A stretch of DNA of 52,359 nucleotides from Mycolicibacterium peregrinum (GCF_001665625.1 NZ_LZSY01000085.1:1-52359); one strand, 5' to 3'; shown: positions 30,001 to 37,979, numbered from the stretch's first letter. Numbers and translations: made by a program. The notes: generated by a model not told the origin, from the sequence alone.

Positions 30001-30624
30001 ATGTCCGAATCCGGTTTCGGTGATTTCGAATTCGAGCGGAAGTTCTTTGTCCGCGAATTGCCCGCAGTGGCAGCATCGGATCCCGCACCAGCACTGATCG
30101 TCCAGGCATATCTGTTCGCTTCCGACGGATATGCGGTCCGCGTTCGCGTCCAGGGTCCCGCGCCCGCAGAATTGGGCGGCGCTCCCGCCGAACTCGTCGC
30201 GACACTAGGAGATGAATCGCTCGGGACCATGACTGCGAAAGGTCCCGCCGTCGGCGGCACCCGATACGAGGCCGAACGCGAGCTCGACCCATTGATCGCG
30301 GCGCAGATCGTCGGTCGATCCGAACATGTGGTTGCCAAGGTTCGCTATTCGATGTGGCTCGGCGAGGACGGCTGGATCATCGACCAGTTCCTGGGCCGGA
30401 ACGCACCGCTATTGCTCTCCGAAGTCGAGCGCGGCGGGCCGGTTGTCGATCTGGCCATTCCGTCATTCTGCGTTTCGGAGGTGTCCGAGGACGACCGATT
30501 CCGCAATGAATACCTGGCACACAAGCCATTCGGAACCTGGGCCGACGAATACCGAGCTGAACTCGACCTCCGCGGCCCTACCTTCGTGGATACGTTGGGC
30601 CAGAATCAGTTCGAGGGCGGCTGA
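30001..30624 (+). CDS. CYTH-domain protein (triphosphate tunnel metalloenzyme-like)
   Basis: 207 residues. The N-terminal FEFERKFFV is the ExExK motif that names CYTH domains; later strands carry the expected charged residues (VRVRV, TAKGP, RYEAERELD, KVRYSMW, IDQFLG, LLSEVE). CYTH proteins bind triphosphate groups with divalent metal and act as triphosphatases or adenylate cyclases; which one cannot be told. The length suggests a single tunnel domain with a short C-terminal extension. ATG follows TACGGT (29989-29994) by six bases, a leaderless start. Confidence 0.82.
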   Translation: MSESGFGDFEFERKFFVRELPAVAASDPAPALIVQAYLFASDGYAVRVRVQGPAPAELGGAPAELVATLGDESLGTMTAKGPAVGGTRYEAERELDPLIAAQIVGRSEHVVAKVRYSMWLGEDGWIIDQFLGRNAPLLLSEVERGGPVVDLAIPSFCVSEVSEDDRFRNEYLAHKPFGTWADEYRAELDLRGPTFVDTLGQNQFEGG

Positions 30625-30626
30625 AT

Positions 30627-30960
30627 TCACGTGCTGTAGAGCAGCTGCTGATACGTAGCGATCTGGCGGTTGGCCTCGTCATAGGTTTCGTTGCCGGGCA
30701 GGCATTCGTTCCGCGCTGCCGACCATCCCGGAACAACTGAGCGGCAAGCGTTTTCGCCCAGCAGGCCTGAGCGCGAAATTTCCGCGAACTGCGTGATTTG
30801 GGCCCGGATGTCGCCGCCACCAGGAACGGCAGCCTGATGACACCGGCGATCACCTCGGCCGCTGCGGCATCTCCAGTCACCGCAAACTTTGGTGCATACA
30901 AGCGCCTGAACGCGCTGATAAAGTTCCTCAGAGAAACATCGCGCGAATCTTGGCCACCGG
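30627..30960 (-). pseudogene. Frameshifted, N-terminally incomplete gene remnant
   Basis: Two stretches of coding-like sequence lie in different frames. The upstream stretch (about 30805-30960) reads RNFISAFRRLYAPKFAVTGD and then AAEVIAGVIRLPFLVAA; the downstream one (30627 to about 30810) reads DIRAQITQFAEISRSGLLGE, later YDEANRQIATYQQLLYST, stop. Codon third positions are G/C-rich in each stretch only in the stated frame. They join near GTGGCGGCGACATC (complement of about 30800-30815), so a small indel split one gene. No start codon is found for the first part. I do not recognise the family. Confidence 0.55.
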
Positions 30961-30984
30961 CTACTTAAGCATGAGGAGATGACC

Positions 30985-31302
30985 TTGTCTGGCGAACTGC
31001 GGGTGGATACCTCACACGTGCGTGACCTCGCGGAACGGCAGAGTACTGCCGCGAAGCAAGTTCTTGAGGCCGGCACGACGACGAACGGTGTCGGCATGTC
31101 GATGTTGGCCAACCATGGCGTGGTCTGTGCCCCGGCAAATACGGCTGTCACTGCGGCCGAACAGGCCCGCGCGTTCGCCTGCGCCAGCATGAACGCGGTC
31201 TCCTCGAGCCTGTCCCAAAAGCTGGGAGTGGCCGCATCGCGCTACGACGGTACGGATGCGCAGAGCGCCGGACAACTGGGCAAGCAGATGCACCCACGCT
31301 GA
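30985..31302 (+). CDS. EspC-like (DUF2580) type VII secretion substrate
   Basis: 105 residues from TTG 30985 (product starts MSGELRVDTSHVRDLAERQ). GAGGAG at 30973-30978 is six bases before that TTG but abuts the ATG at 30979, so TTG is the better start. The helix-turn-helix pattern and LANHGVVCAPANTAV match EspC (Rv3615c, which has HGPYCSQFN). The C-terminal YDGTD fits the general YxxxD/E type VII secretion signal, at the same place as YSEAD in EspC. It lies directly upstream of an EspD-like gene, as espC precedes espD. Export by an ESX system located elsewhere is inferred. Confidence 0.78.
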   Translation: MSGELRVDTSHVRDLAERQSTAAKQVLEAGTTTNGVGMSMLANHGVVCAPANTAVTAAEQARAFACASMNAVSSSLSQKLGVAASRYDGTDAQSAGQLGKQMHPR

Positions 31303-31399
31303 TACCGTCGGCAACAGGTGGCTTGCGCGCAGCGAGTCTTTGCCGAAGCCAACGGTCTCCGACCAGCGGCGACCAACGAGAATCGGGACCGAAAGTACC

Positions 31400-31987
31400 T
31401 TGAGCACACACGATCCGGACGACGATTTTGACAACGACGCTGGCCTCGCTGCACTCGACTTCACTACTCCCGAATCAGTCGAGGAAGGCTCCGGCCTCGA
31501 CGCCCTGCCCGACTACGACACTGCGCCGAGCGACGACGCCGACAACATCGGCCTCGATGCCGTCCAGGAGTCTTACACCGATCAGGAGATCGAACTCCAC
31601 GAACACGACGACTTCGCTGCTGTCGAATCCGACGACACCACCGAGGACAACGAGCAGGTTCCGACCATCGTGGTCGCTAACCCTCCAGGCACGGTCACCG
31701 TGACGGCCGTTCTCGGCGGTTCGGTAACGCACGTTGACCTGGATCCGAAAGTGACTGTGCTTACCGAGGCCCAACTGGCTGAGGAGGTCCGGTTCGTGGC
31801 AGGCGTGGCGGCCAAGAAGGCTTCGGCAATCGTGCACGTCGGAGTGGTGAACATGCTCGTCGAACAGGGTATTAGTTTGCGCGAAGCGAGGGATTTCGTG
31901 GAAACCAACATGCCGTTCGCCACCCCGGACCAAGCCGGCGAAGCCGACCTCGCTCTCATCGCGCGGCACTCCGAGCAGTCGCAATGA
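31400..31987 (+). CDS. EspD-like ESX-associated protein
   Basis: 195 residues from TTG 31400. The N-terminal 85 residues are strongly acidic (Asp/Glu). The C-terminal part matches EspD (Rv3614c) in order: VVANPPGTVTVTAVLGG against VTNPPRTVSVSTLMDG, then HVDLDPKVTVLTEAQLAEEV against HVELSARVAWMSESQLASEI. EspD stabilises EspA and EspC in M. tuberculosis. The ribosome site is weak and the start uncertain; the frame is open to 31256. Third-codon bias supports the C-terminal two thirds strongly. Confidence 0.72.
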   Translation: MSTHDPDDDFDNDAGLAALDFTTPESVEEGSGLDALPDYDTAPSDDADNIGLDAVQESYTDQEIELHEHDDFAAVESDDTTEDNEQVPTIVVANPPGTVTVTAVLGGSVTHVDLDPKVTVLTEAQLAEEVRFVAGVAAKKASAIVHVGVVNMLVEQGISLREARDFVETNMPFATPDQAGEADLALIARHSEQSQ

Positions 31988-32051
31988 CTCTCGACGCACC
32001 CGGCAACTGCAGCCCAACCGCATCGACGGTGGCATCTGGGCCACCGTCGGT

Positions 32052-32876
32052 ATGAAACCTCCGCATCAGGGGCCCAACATCAACGAATCGGTTCCAGTTC
32101 CCCCACAGGCAGGGTGGTTCACTGATCCGTGGAACGCGCAGCAAATCCGGTACTTCGACGGGCAACAGTGGACCGGCCACGTGGCCCAACCGGAGACCTC
32201 CACACCATTGACTTCGCCACCGGTCTCGTCGGGCGGGTACCCGTTCGGGGAATCGACCCTGTTTCTACATCCAGTGCCCAGCGGCGTATTGCACCGCAAT
32301 ATTCGCTGCTCAATTTCGAACGCGGGTGGGCAGCCACTGGCGCTGATCCAACCGCTGGGAGAACTCCCGCCGGCTCGGGAAGTGAGCAAGCTCGAATTCG
32401 AAGTGGTTCGGCCCAACGGTGTCCAACTTCTGCGGTTCACTCGATTCACTGGTGTGACGTCGTTTGCCCGCCATCGCCTGCAGGTTGATGACCCCGCCGG
32501 TCATGAACTCGGCTGCCTCCGTCAAACGAACTCGTACTGGCAGTACTTGCGAACACCTCGGATGTCTGTCGACCTCGAGTATCAGGGTCAGCGCCTGGGT
32601 AACACCAAGATACGTACCCACATCCCCCCGTTCACCCCGTTGGAACTCGACGCTCCGGTCAACGACGTCAACGACAACGAGATCGCACGGGTGCGCAGCC
32701 AGTCGAACCAATCCAGGCTCATGCGTGGGTGGATGCCGAAGACCTTCGACTACCGTCTCGATTGCGCGCGCACCACCTCCCCGCCAATGCCGGCGTTGCT
32801 CATAGCCATAGCATTTGCGCACTTCCTATATGACGACCTGGTATCGGTGGCACCGTTGTCGCGCCATTCCCGATAA
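32052..32876 (+). CDS. DUF2510 plus scramblase/LURP-one-like protein
   Basis: 274 residues. A DUF2510 motif sits near the N-terminus: AGWFTDPWNAQQIRYFDGQQ followed by WTGHV. After a Ser/Pro linker comes a domain of about 190 residues paralogous to the protein at 27242 (ISNAGGQPLALIQP, LEFEVVRPNGVQ, QTNSYWQYLRTPRMSVDLE, PALLIAIAFAHFLYDD). The fold is probably tubby/scramblase-like, with a C-terminal hydrophobic helix. It lies between the EspD-like and EspA/E-like genes in the same direction, with gaps of 64 and 142 bases, so a link to secretion or the membrane is plausible. Function unknown. Confidence 0.7.
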   Translation: MKPPHQGPNINESVPVPPQAGWFTDPWNAQQIRYFDGQQWTGHVAQPETSTPLTSPPVSSGGYPFGESTLFLHPVPSGVLHRNIRCSISNAGGQPLALIQPLGELPPAREVSKLEFEVVRPNGVQLLRFTRFTGVTSFARHRLQVDDPAGHELGCLRQTNSYWQYLRTPRMSVDLEYQGQRLGNTKIRTHIPPFTPLELDAPVNDVNDNEIARVRSQSNQSRLMRGWMPKTFDYRLDCARTTSPPMPALLIAIAFAHFLYDDLVSVAPLSRHSR

Positions 32877-32962
32877 CCGTCCCGCCGACCGAATGCTGGC
32901 TCGTCGCACCTCAGTCCTCTTGGTTCAGAGACCGCGATCCCTCGTACATCCAAAACTGGTGC

Positions 32963-32998
32963 GTGGCACCGTCTTGCGCCCCTGTTAGGCTAATTGCA
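32963..32998 (+). promoter_or_regulatory. Putative promoter of the EspA/E-like gene
   Basis: GTGGCA (32963-32968, four of six to the -35 consensus), 17 bases, then TAGGCT (32986-32991) preceded by TGT as an extended -10. The predicted start near 32998 is 21 bases before the ATG, leaving room for GAGGGAAGG as ribosome site. Confidence 0.4.
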
Positions 32999-33018
32999 AC
33001 GAGGGAAGGCAATCTGGA

Positions 33019-33735
33019 ATGAGTTTTTGGGACGCTGCAGAGAATGTCAGCTCGATGCTCGGCAAGAGCGAAAAATTCTCCAAAGTCGGTGATGCCAACA
33101 CTTTATGGTCCACCAAATCCCATGATGAAGCCGGGGACAAACTCGGGTTGGGTTCCGACGCGGTTGGCATCGTGCAGATGTTTCTCGGGAAGTCCTACGC
33201 AACGCCGATCATTTCGGCCGGGCTGTTGGCCATCCAAGGGATGACGATGACCTGTGGTATCGGGAATCCGGACAGCGGGGACAGATTCGGGCAAGGCTCA
33301 GAACAACTCGGCGATGTCGGCCAAACATTAGAGTCGGCGACCCCAACGGATAGTTGGCAGGGAGACGCCTCGAGCGCCTACACCAGCCAGGACGCAAAGC
33401 AACAGGAACGTGCACGCACTATCGCGGAAGCGGATAAAAAGATCGAAGCAGTTATCCAGAAACAAGCCAAGCAGATCGATTTTTCACGCCAGTATCTGGG
33501 GACTAATGCAACGGTACTCGGGTACGCCATCATACCCGCAGTGGCGGCGAAGGCCTTTGTCGCGACGGCACCCTACGCCATCGCCATTGAGGTGGGGGCC
33601 GTCGCCGGGACAGTCCCTCCGTGTATGGCAATGATGACGAAGATGGCTGCCAACTCCACAGCGAACGCCGCCGAGGTCGTGGCGGCCTCGGCCCAATACG
33701 CCAAGGTGACGGCAACTTCGGCTCTCGGCATCTAG
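33019..33735 (+). CDS. EspA/EspE-like type VII secretion substrate
   Basis: 238 residues. The central region follows the EspA/EspE layout: GNPDSGDRFGQGSEQLGDVG compares with PDPGDIFNTGSS of EspE, then ATPTDSWQGDASSAY (the W-x-G turn), YTSQD fitting YxxxD, and a helix EADKKIEAVIQKQAKQIDFSRQYL comparable to DLDRQLISLIHDQANAVQTT of EspA. A hydrophobic stretch follows (IIPAVAAKAFVATAPYAIAIEVGAVAG). It is shorter than EspA or EspE (about 390-400) and lacks their C-terminal half. The G+C content looks lower than in the flanking genes, suggesting transfer. Confidence 0.68.
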   Translation: MSFWDAAENVSSMLGKSEKFSKVGDANTLWSTKSHDEAGDKLGLGSDAVGIVQMFLGKSYATPIISAGLLAIQGMTMTCGIGNPDSGDRFGQGSEQLGDVGQTLESATPTDSWQGDASSAYTSQDAKQQERARTIAEADKKIEAVIQKQAKQIDFSRQYLGTNATVLGYAIIPAVAAKAFVATAPYAIAIEVGAVAGTVPPCMAMMTKMAANSTANAAEVVAASAQYAKVTATSALGI

Positions 33736-33772
33736 ATCGAATCGTCGGCACCGTCGATCGTGAAGCAGCGCA

Positions 33773-34402
33773 CTACAACTCAGGCAACCCCAGCTCCGCC
33801 GCATCGGCGGTGAGATAGCGAGTCACGGTCGGCGCGAGTAGCCGCACAACTTCCTCGCCGGACAACGTCGCCATCGGCGGCACGGCCATCACATACCGCA
33901 GCATCGCGGTACCGACAAGATTCGAAGCGGCGAGCATGGCCCGTAATCGAGCCTGCTCGCCGCCACCAAGCACGCCGGACACCGCGGCGAGCACATAGTC
34001 CTGCATGAACGTTCGAAATGCCACGTGCGCATCGGAATTCGATGTCGCGGACTGCAGCATGACCCGCATGCTGGCTGCGGTGTCGGGTGATTCCCACATC
34101 GTCAGGTAGGTGCGGACCATCCGTTCGCCGATCTCCGCCTCCGGCCCTTCCAGGGCGGCCACCAGCACGTCGGGATCGAGGATCAGCCGCAGCGACTCCC
34201 GGAACAGGTCGGCCTTCGACCCGAACAGGTAGAGCACCATCGACGCGTCGACATGCGCGTCGGAAGCAATAGACCGCAGCGTCGTCTTCTCGTACCCCTC
34301 GGCTGCGAAGCGCTGCTTGGCCGCCGCGAGCACTGCGTCGCGGGACACCGGGTCACCTTGACGTCGCCCGCGCCGGCTCGCAGTTTTCCCTGGTGAAGCC
34401 AT
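33773..34402 (-). CDS. TetR-family transcriptional regulator
   Basis: 209 residues. The helix-turn-helix TTLRSIASDAHVDASMVLYLFGSKADLF lies at about residues 40-67; the C-terminal domain is the TetR_C type with a Met/Leu-rich helix. It is divergent from a YhgE-like membrane protein and probably represses it through the palindrome at 34418. The start ATG is 17 bases from that site, so self-repression is also likely. Confidence 0.9.
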   Translation of the reverse strand: MASPGKTASRRGRRQGDPVSRDAVLAAAKQRFAAEGYEKTTLRSIASDAHVDASMVLYLFGSKADLFRESLRLILDPDVLVAALEGPEAEIGERMVRTYLTMWESPDTAASMRVMLQSATSNSDAHVAFRTFMQDYVLAAVSGVLGGGEQARLRAMLAASNLVGTAMLRYVMAVPPMATLSGEEVVRLLAPTVTRYLTADAAELGLPEL

Positions 34403-34417
34403 ACATCGACACTATCA

Positions 34418-34435
34418 TTTCAATGACTGTTGAAA
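34418..34435. promoter_or_regulatory. Putative TetR operator
   Basis: TTTCAA (34418-34423), six bases, TTGAAA (34430-34435): a perfect inverted repeat in the 96-base gap between the TetR gene and the divergent membrane protein. A second TTCAA at about 34475 lies in a less symmetric context. Binding is inferred. Confidence 0.5.
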
Positions 34436-34498
34436 ACATCCGAGGCGGACGTTACCCTCACATCAACCGATTAATTCAACGTCGGATGAAAAGAGGGA

Positions 34499-35533
34499 AT
34501 GATGCTCTCGACACAGGTCTCCACGCCCCACCACGCGGCACCTGAACATGCGCCACCCGCCGCCCTGCGCGCCATGGGTATCGTCGCCGCCCTCACCGTC
34601 GCGATCGCGGTCGTTGCCATCGCCTTCGCCCTGCCCGCCTCACGCTCCAAGCCCCACCAGATCCCGATCGGTGCGGCGGGCCCCCAGGCCGCCACCAGCC
34701 AGGTCGCCCAAAAACTCGAACAGCAGGCCCCCGGCGCGTTCAAGGTCACCTACTACCCTGGCGAGGCCACCCTGCGGGAGGCGATCCTCAACCGAAACGT
34801 CTACGGCGGCATCGCCTTCGGCCCCGATGGGCCGACCATGCTGACCGCGACCGGAGGCAGCCCGGCCGTCGCACAGCTGCTCACCCAGATCGGTGGCGGT
34901 ATCGCGGCGCACTCGGGACTGTCCCTGCACACCGAGGACTTGGCCCCACCCACCGCCCAGGATCCGCGCGGGACCGGGTTGGCCGCCTCTGCCCTGCCGA
35001 TCACCTTGGCCGGGATGTTGCCTGCGGTCGCTCTGACCCTGATGCTGCGCCGTGAGGTGTGGACCCGCCTGACCGCCACCATCGTGTTCTCCGTACTCGC
35101 CGGCATCACGGTGGCAGCCCTGCTGCGTTACGTGTTCGGTTCGATCGACTCGAACTTGTGGGGCGTGGCCGCAGGCCTGACCTTGGGAATTGCTGCCGCC
35201 GGATTGCTCATGCTCGGCTTGGGAGCGATGTTCGGCAAAGTCGGTTTGGGCGTGGGCGCGGCGCTGGCCCTGCTACTCGGCAACCCGCTGTCCGGGCTGA
35301 CCGCTGCGCCGGAGATGCTGCCGTCCGGCTGGGGCAAGCTCGGCCAGCTGCTGCCTCAGGGGGCCACTGCGACGCTGCTGCGGTCCACCGCCTACTTCGA
35401 CGGAGCCGGGGCCGACTCGGCGATCATCGTGCTCGGTTGCTGGGTCGTCGTCGGCCTGTCATTGGTGATCATGGCCGCTTTACGGCGCCCGAGCCGCTCC
35501 GCGCCTATGATGCAGCTCCGTGGGCCTCGATGA
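34499..35533 (+). CDS. ABC-2/YhgE-like multipass membrane protein
   Basis: 344 residues. One N-terminal transmembrane helix, an extracytoplasmic domain of about 120 residues (IPIGAAGPQAATSQVAQKLE ... AILNRNVYGGIAFGPDGPTM), then five hydrophobic helices. This matches the YhgE/Pip and ABC-2 permease fold without an ATPase partner. Such proteins are often TetR-controlled efflux or lipid-transport factors; the substrate is unknown. Two in-frame ATGs (34499, 34502) follow AGAGGG. It overlaps the flavohaemoglobin gene by 14 bases. Confidence 0.78.
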   Translation: MMLSTQVSTPHHAAPEHAPPAALRAMGIVAALTVAIAVVAIAFALPASRSKPHQIPIGAAGPQAATSQVAQKLEQQAPGAFKVTYYPGEATLREAILNRNVYGGIAFGPDGPTMLTATGGSPAVAQLLTQIGGGIAAHSGLSLHTEDLAPPTAQDPRGTGLAASALPITLAGMLPAVALTLMLRREVWTRLTATIVFSVLAGITVAALLRYVFGSIDSNLWGVAAGLTLGIAAAGLLMLGLGAMFGKVGLGVGAALALLLGNPLSGLTAAPEMLPSGWGKLGQLLPQGATATLLRSTAYFDGAGADSAIIVLGCWVVVGLSLVIMAALRRPSRSAPMMQLRGPR

Positions 35534-36686
35534 CCGTGCAGCACTGGAGACACTCCAGAACGCCGTCGACCTCACGCAGGGCTCAGAGCCGCTGATCCGC
35601 GATTTCTACACGCGCTGGTTCGCCACCGATCTCTCCGCCCGCGATCTGTTTCCCCCCGATATGGACAGCCAACGCAAAGTCTTCGCCCGCGCCCTGACCT
35701 GGCTGTTCGGAGAGTTGATCGCCCAGCGGGCCGAGGAGCCGGTGGCGTTCCTGGCTCAGCTCGGCAGAGACCACCGCAAGTACGGTGTGACGCAGAGTCA
35801 TTACGACTCGATGCAGGAAGCGCTGTTCAACGCGCTGCACGACCACCTCGAGGCCGATTGGGACGACGCCCTGGCCGAGACCGCCCGCGACGCGGTGGCC
35901 CTGATCATCGGGGTGATGCGCGGGGCCGCCGACGCCGAGGAATCTCCGGCGTACTGCGACGGCACTGTCATCGAACACCACCGGGTCACCCGCGATGTCT
36001 CGGTGATCCGGCTGCAGCTCGACCAGGCGCTGTTCTACTACCCCGGTCAATACGTCACGGTCCAGGTGCCCCAGTGGCCGCGGCGCTGGCGCTATCTGAG
36101 CCCGGCCATTCCCTCGGACCGCTCGGGAGCCATCGAGTTCCACGTCCGGTCCGTGCCCGGCGGCATGGTGAGCACTGCCGTCGTCGCGGAGACCAAGATC
36201 GGCGACCGTTGGCGCCTGTCCAGCCCGCACGGCGGCCTGCAGGTCGACCGCGATGGCGAAGATGTGCTGATGGTGGCGGGCAGCACGGGTCTGGCCCCGC
36301 TGCGCACCATCATCATGGACATGACGCTGCACGGCGAGAATCCCCGCGTGCACCTGTTCTTCGGGGGCCGCTATCCGTGCGACCTGTACGACCTGAAGAC
36401 GCTGTGGCACATCGCCTCGACCAATCCGTGGCTGTCGGTCACCCCGGTGTCGGAGTACAGCACCGATCCCCCGTGGGCCGGCCAGTATCCCGACGTCCGG
36501 CCGCCGCGCGGGCTGCACGTGCGCCAGACCGGCACGCTGGCCGAGGTCGTGACGAAATTCGGCAACTGGGGTGATCGGCAGATCCTCATCTGCGGTGGAC
36601 CGGACATGGTCACTGCGACGAAGGCCGCGCTGGTTGAGCGAGGTGCACCGGCCGAGCGCATCCAGCACGACCCGCTGACGCGCTGA
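35520..36686 (+). CDS. Type II flavohaemoglobin (Rv0385 orthologue)
   Basis: 388 residues: globin domain (about 1-135), FAD-binding domain (about 140-250) and NAD-binding domain. LIRDFYTRWFATD and the proximal-histidine segment LGRDHRKYGV (H85) mark the globin; RRWRYLSPA replaces the classical RxYS FAD motif; MVAGSTGLAPLRTII is the nucleotide-binding loop. The same departures define the mycobacterial type II flavohaemoglobins, which are reported to favour other redox chemistry (D-lactate oxidation) over NO dioxygenation. In M. tuberculosis the gene adjoins clpB; here 8.4 kb separate them. Confidence 0.87.
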   Translation: MGLDDRAALETLQNAVDLTQGSEPLIRDFYTRWFATDLSARDLFPPDMDSQRKVFARALTWLFGELIAQRAEEPVAFLAQLGRDHRKYGVTQSHYDSMQEALFNALHDHLEADWDDALAETARDAVALIIGVMRGAADAEESPAYCDGTVIEHHRVTRDVSVIRLQLDQALFYYPGQYVTVQVPQWPRRWRYLSPAIPSDRSGAIEFHVRSVPGGMVSTAVVAETKIGDRWRLSSPHGGLQVDRDGEDVLMVAGSTGLAPLRTIIMDMTLHGENPRVHLFFGGRYPCDLYDLKTLWHIASTNPWLSVTPVSEYSTDPPWAGQYPDVRPPRGLHVRQTGTLAEVVTKFGNWGDRQILICGGPDMVTATKAALVERGAPAERIQHDPLTR

Positions 36687-36705
36687 CGCGTGCCAGACTG
36701 GCGGC

Positions 36706-37608
36706 ATGGCCGAGGTTCACCCAGTCACCTTGTCTGACCCGTCGTCGTCACTGACGGCCACCTACGTTCCGGACGCAGGGATGATCTGCACGTCGTTGAC
36801 CGACGGCCCCGTCGAGTATCTGGGCCAGCGGCGCGGTCTGCACGCCTATGTCGCCGACGGCAAGACCATGGGGATTCCCATCCTGTATCCGTGGGCAAAC
36901 CGACTGAGCGCCAACGAGTACCGTGTCGACGACACCACCGTGCGGGTGACCCCAGGGGTCAACGGTGTGCGCGCTGATGCGCACGGGGCGCCGATGCACG
37001 GTGTGCTGGCCGCCAGTCCGGACTGGCAGGTGATCGAAAAACTCGGGAACGTACTGATAGCGGAATTGGACTGGAGTGCCCAGCCAAGCCTGCTGGCGAC
37101 GTTCCCCTTCCCCCACCGCCTCACGATGGCGGTGACGCTGGCCGACCGGACCCTCACGGTGGCCACCACCGTGACACCGACGGCCCAACAACACGTCCCG
37201 CTGTGCTACGGCTATCACCCGTACGTGACGATTCCCGATGTGCCGCGCGAGGATTGGCAGTTGCAGTCCCCCGCCATGCGGCACCTGCTCGTGGATGAGC
37301 GGGGCCTACCCACCGGCGAATCACGGCAGTGGCCGGGTGGGAGGCAACGTCTCGGTACCACCGAACTGGACGACGGGTTCGACGATCTCGAGCCGGGGGC
37401 GGTGTTCGCACTGTCCGGTGCGGACCGCCGCGTGGAGGTCACCTTCGACGCGGGCTACACCGCAGCGCAGCTGTTCGCGCCGGGCAGCGATGCCGTGGTG
37501 GGCATCGAGCCGATGACCGCACCGACCGACGCGCTACACCGCGGAAGTTACAAAATGGCCGCCCCCGGAAGTCCGGAGACGGCCACCTTTTCGATCAATG
37601 TCAGCTAG
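36706..37608 (+). CDS. Aldose 1-epimerase family protein
   Basis: 300 residues of the galactose-mutarotase fold. GIPILYPWANRLS near residue 58 carries the substrate-binding Asn-Arg pair typical of the family, HGAPMHGVL the first catalytic-site His region, and CYGYHPYVTIP the second His. The C-terminal VGIEPMTAPTDAL contains the catalytic Glu region. It interconverts alpha and beta anomers of hexoses or phosphorylated sugars; the exact sugar is unknown. Its stop interlocks with the hspR stop on CTAG at 37605-37608. Confidence 0.85.
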   Translation: MAEVHPVTLSDPSSSLTATYVPDAGMICTSLTDGPVEYLGQRRGLHAYVADGKTMGIPILYPWANRLSANEYRVDDTTVRVTPGVNGVRADAHGAPMHGVLAASPDWQVIEKLGNVLIAELDWSAQPSLLATFPFPHRLTMAVTLADRTLTVATTVTPTAQQHVPLCYGYHPYVTIPDVPREDWQLQSPAMRHLLVDERGLPTGESRQWPGGRQRLGTTELDDGFDDLEPGAVFALSGADRRVEVTFDAGYTAAQLFAPGSDAVVGIEPMTAPTDALHRGSYKMAAPGSPETATFSINVS

Positions 37609-37979
37609 CGTGCACCCCTGCGCGGCTGCCACAGGACCACCGCTTTCGACGCCACCGAAACGTCGCGCCGCTGGTCGGTGAGTTGGTCGACCTGTTGGGT
37701 CAACTCGGAAACCCGCGTGCGCAGCGCGTCAACCTGATTGGTCAGTTCGATGATCCGCTTGATCCCGGCGAGGTTGACGCCCTCGTCCTGTGACAGCCGC
37801 TGCACCTCACGGAGCAGGTCGACGTCACGTTCGGAGTAGCGACGCCCGCCGCCGGAACTGCGCTGCGGGCTGACCAGGCCGAGCCGGTCGTATGTGCGCA
37901 GGGTCTGCGCGTGCATACCGGCCAGCTCGGCGGCCACCGAGATCAAGAACGTACGGGCTTCCTCTTTCCGCTGGCTCAT
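37605..37979 (-). CDS. hspR: HspR heat-shock repressor (MerR family)
   Basis: 124 residues starting [21 protein letters not shown]. The MerR-type winged helix [20 protein letters not shown] is followed by [14 protein letters not shown] and a leucine/valine coiled coil ([20 protein letters not shown]). HspR binds HAIR sites with DnaK as co-repressor and controls dnaK, clpB and often acr2. It overlaps the dnaJ stop by ATGA as last gene of the dnaK-grpE-dnaJ-hspR operon. HAIR sites occur upstream of both dnaK and clpB here. Confidence 0.95.
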   Translation of the reverse strand: MSQRKEEARTFLISVAAELAGMHAQTLRTYDRLGLVSPQRSSGGGRRYSERDVDLLREVQRLSQDEGVNLAGIKRIIELTNQVDALRTRVSELTQQVDQLTDQRRDVSVASKAVVLWQPRRGAR

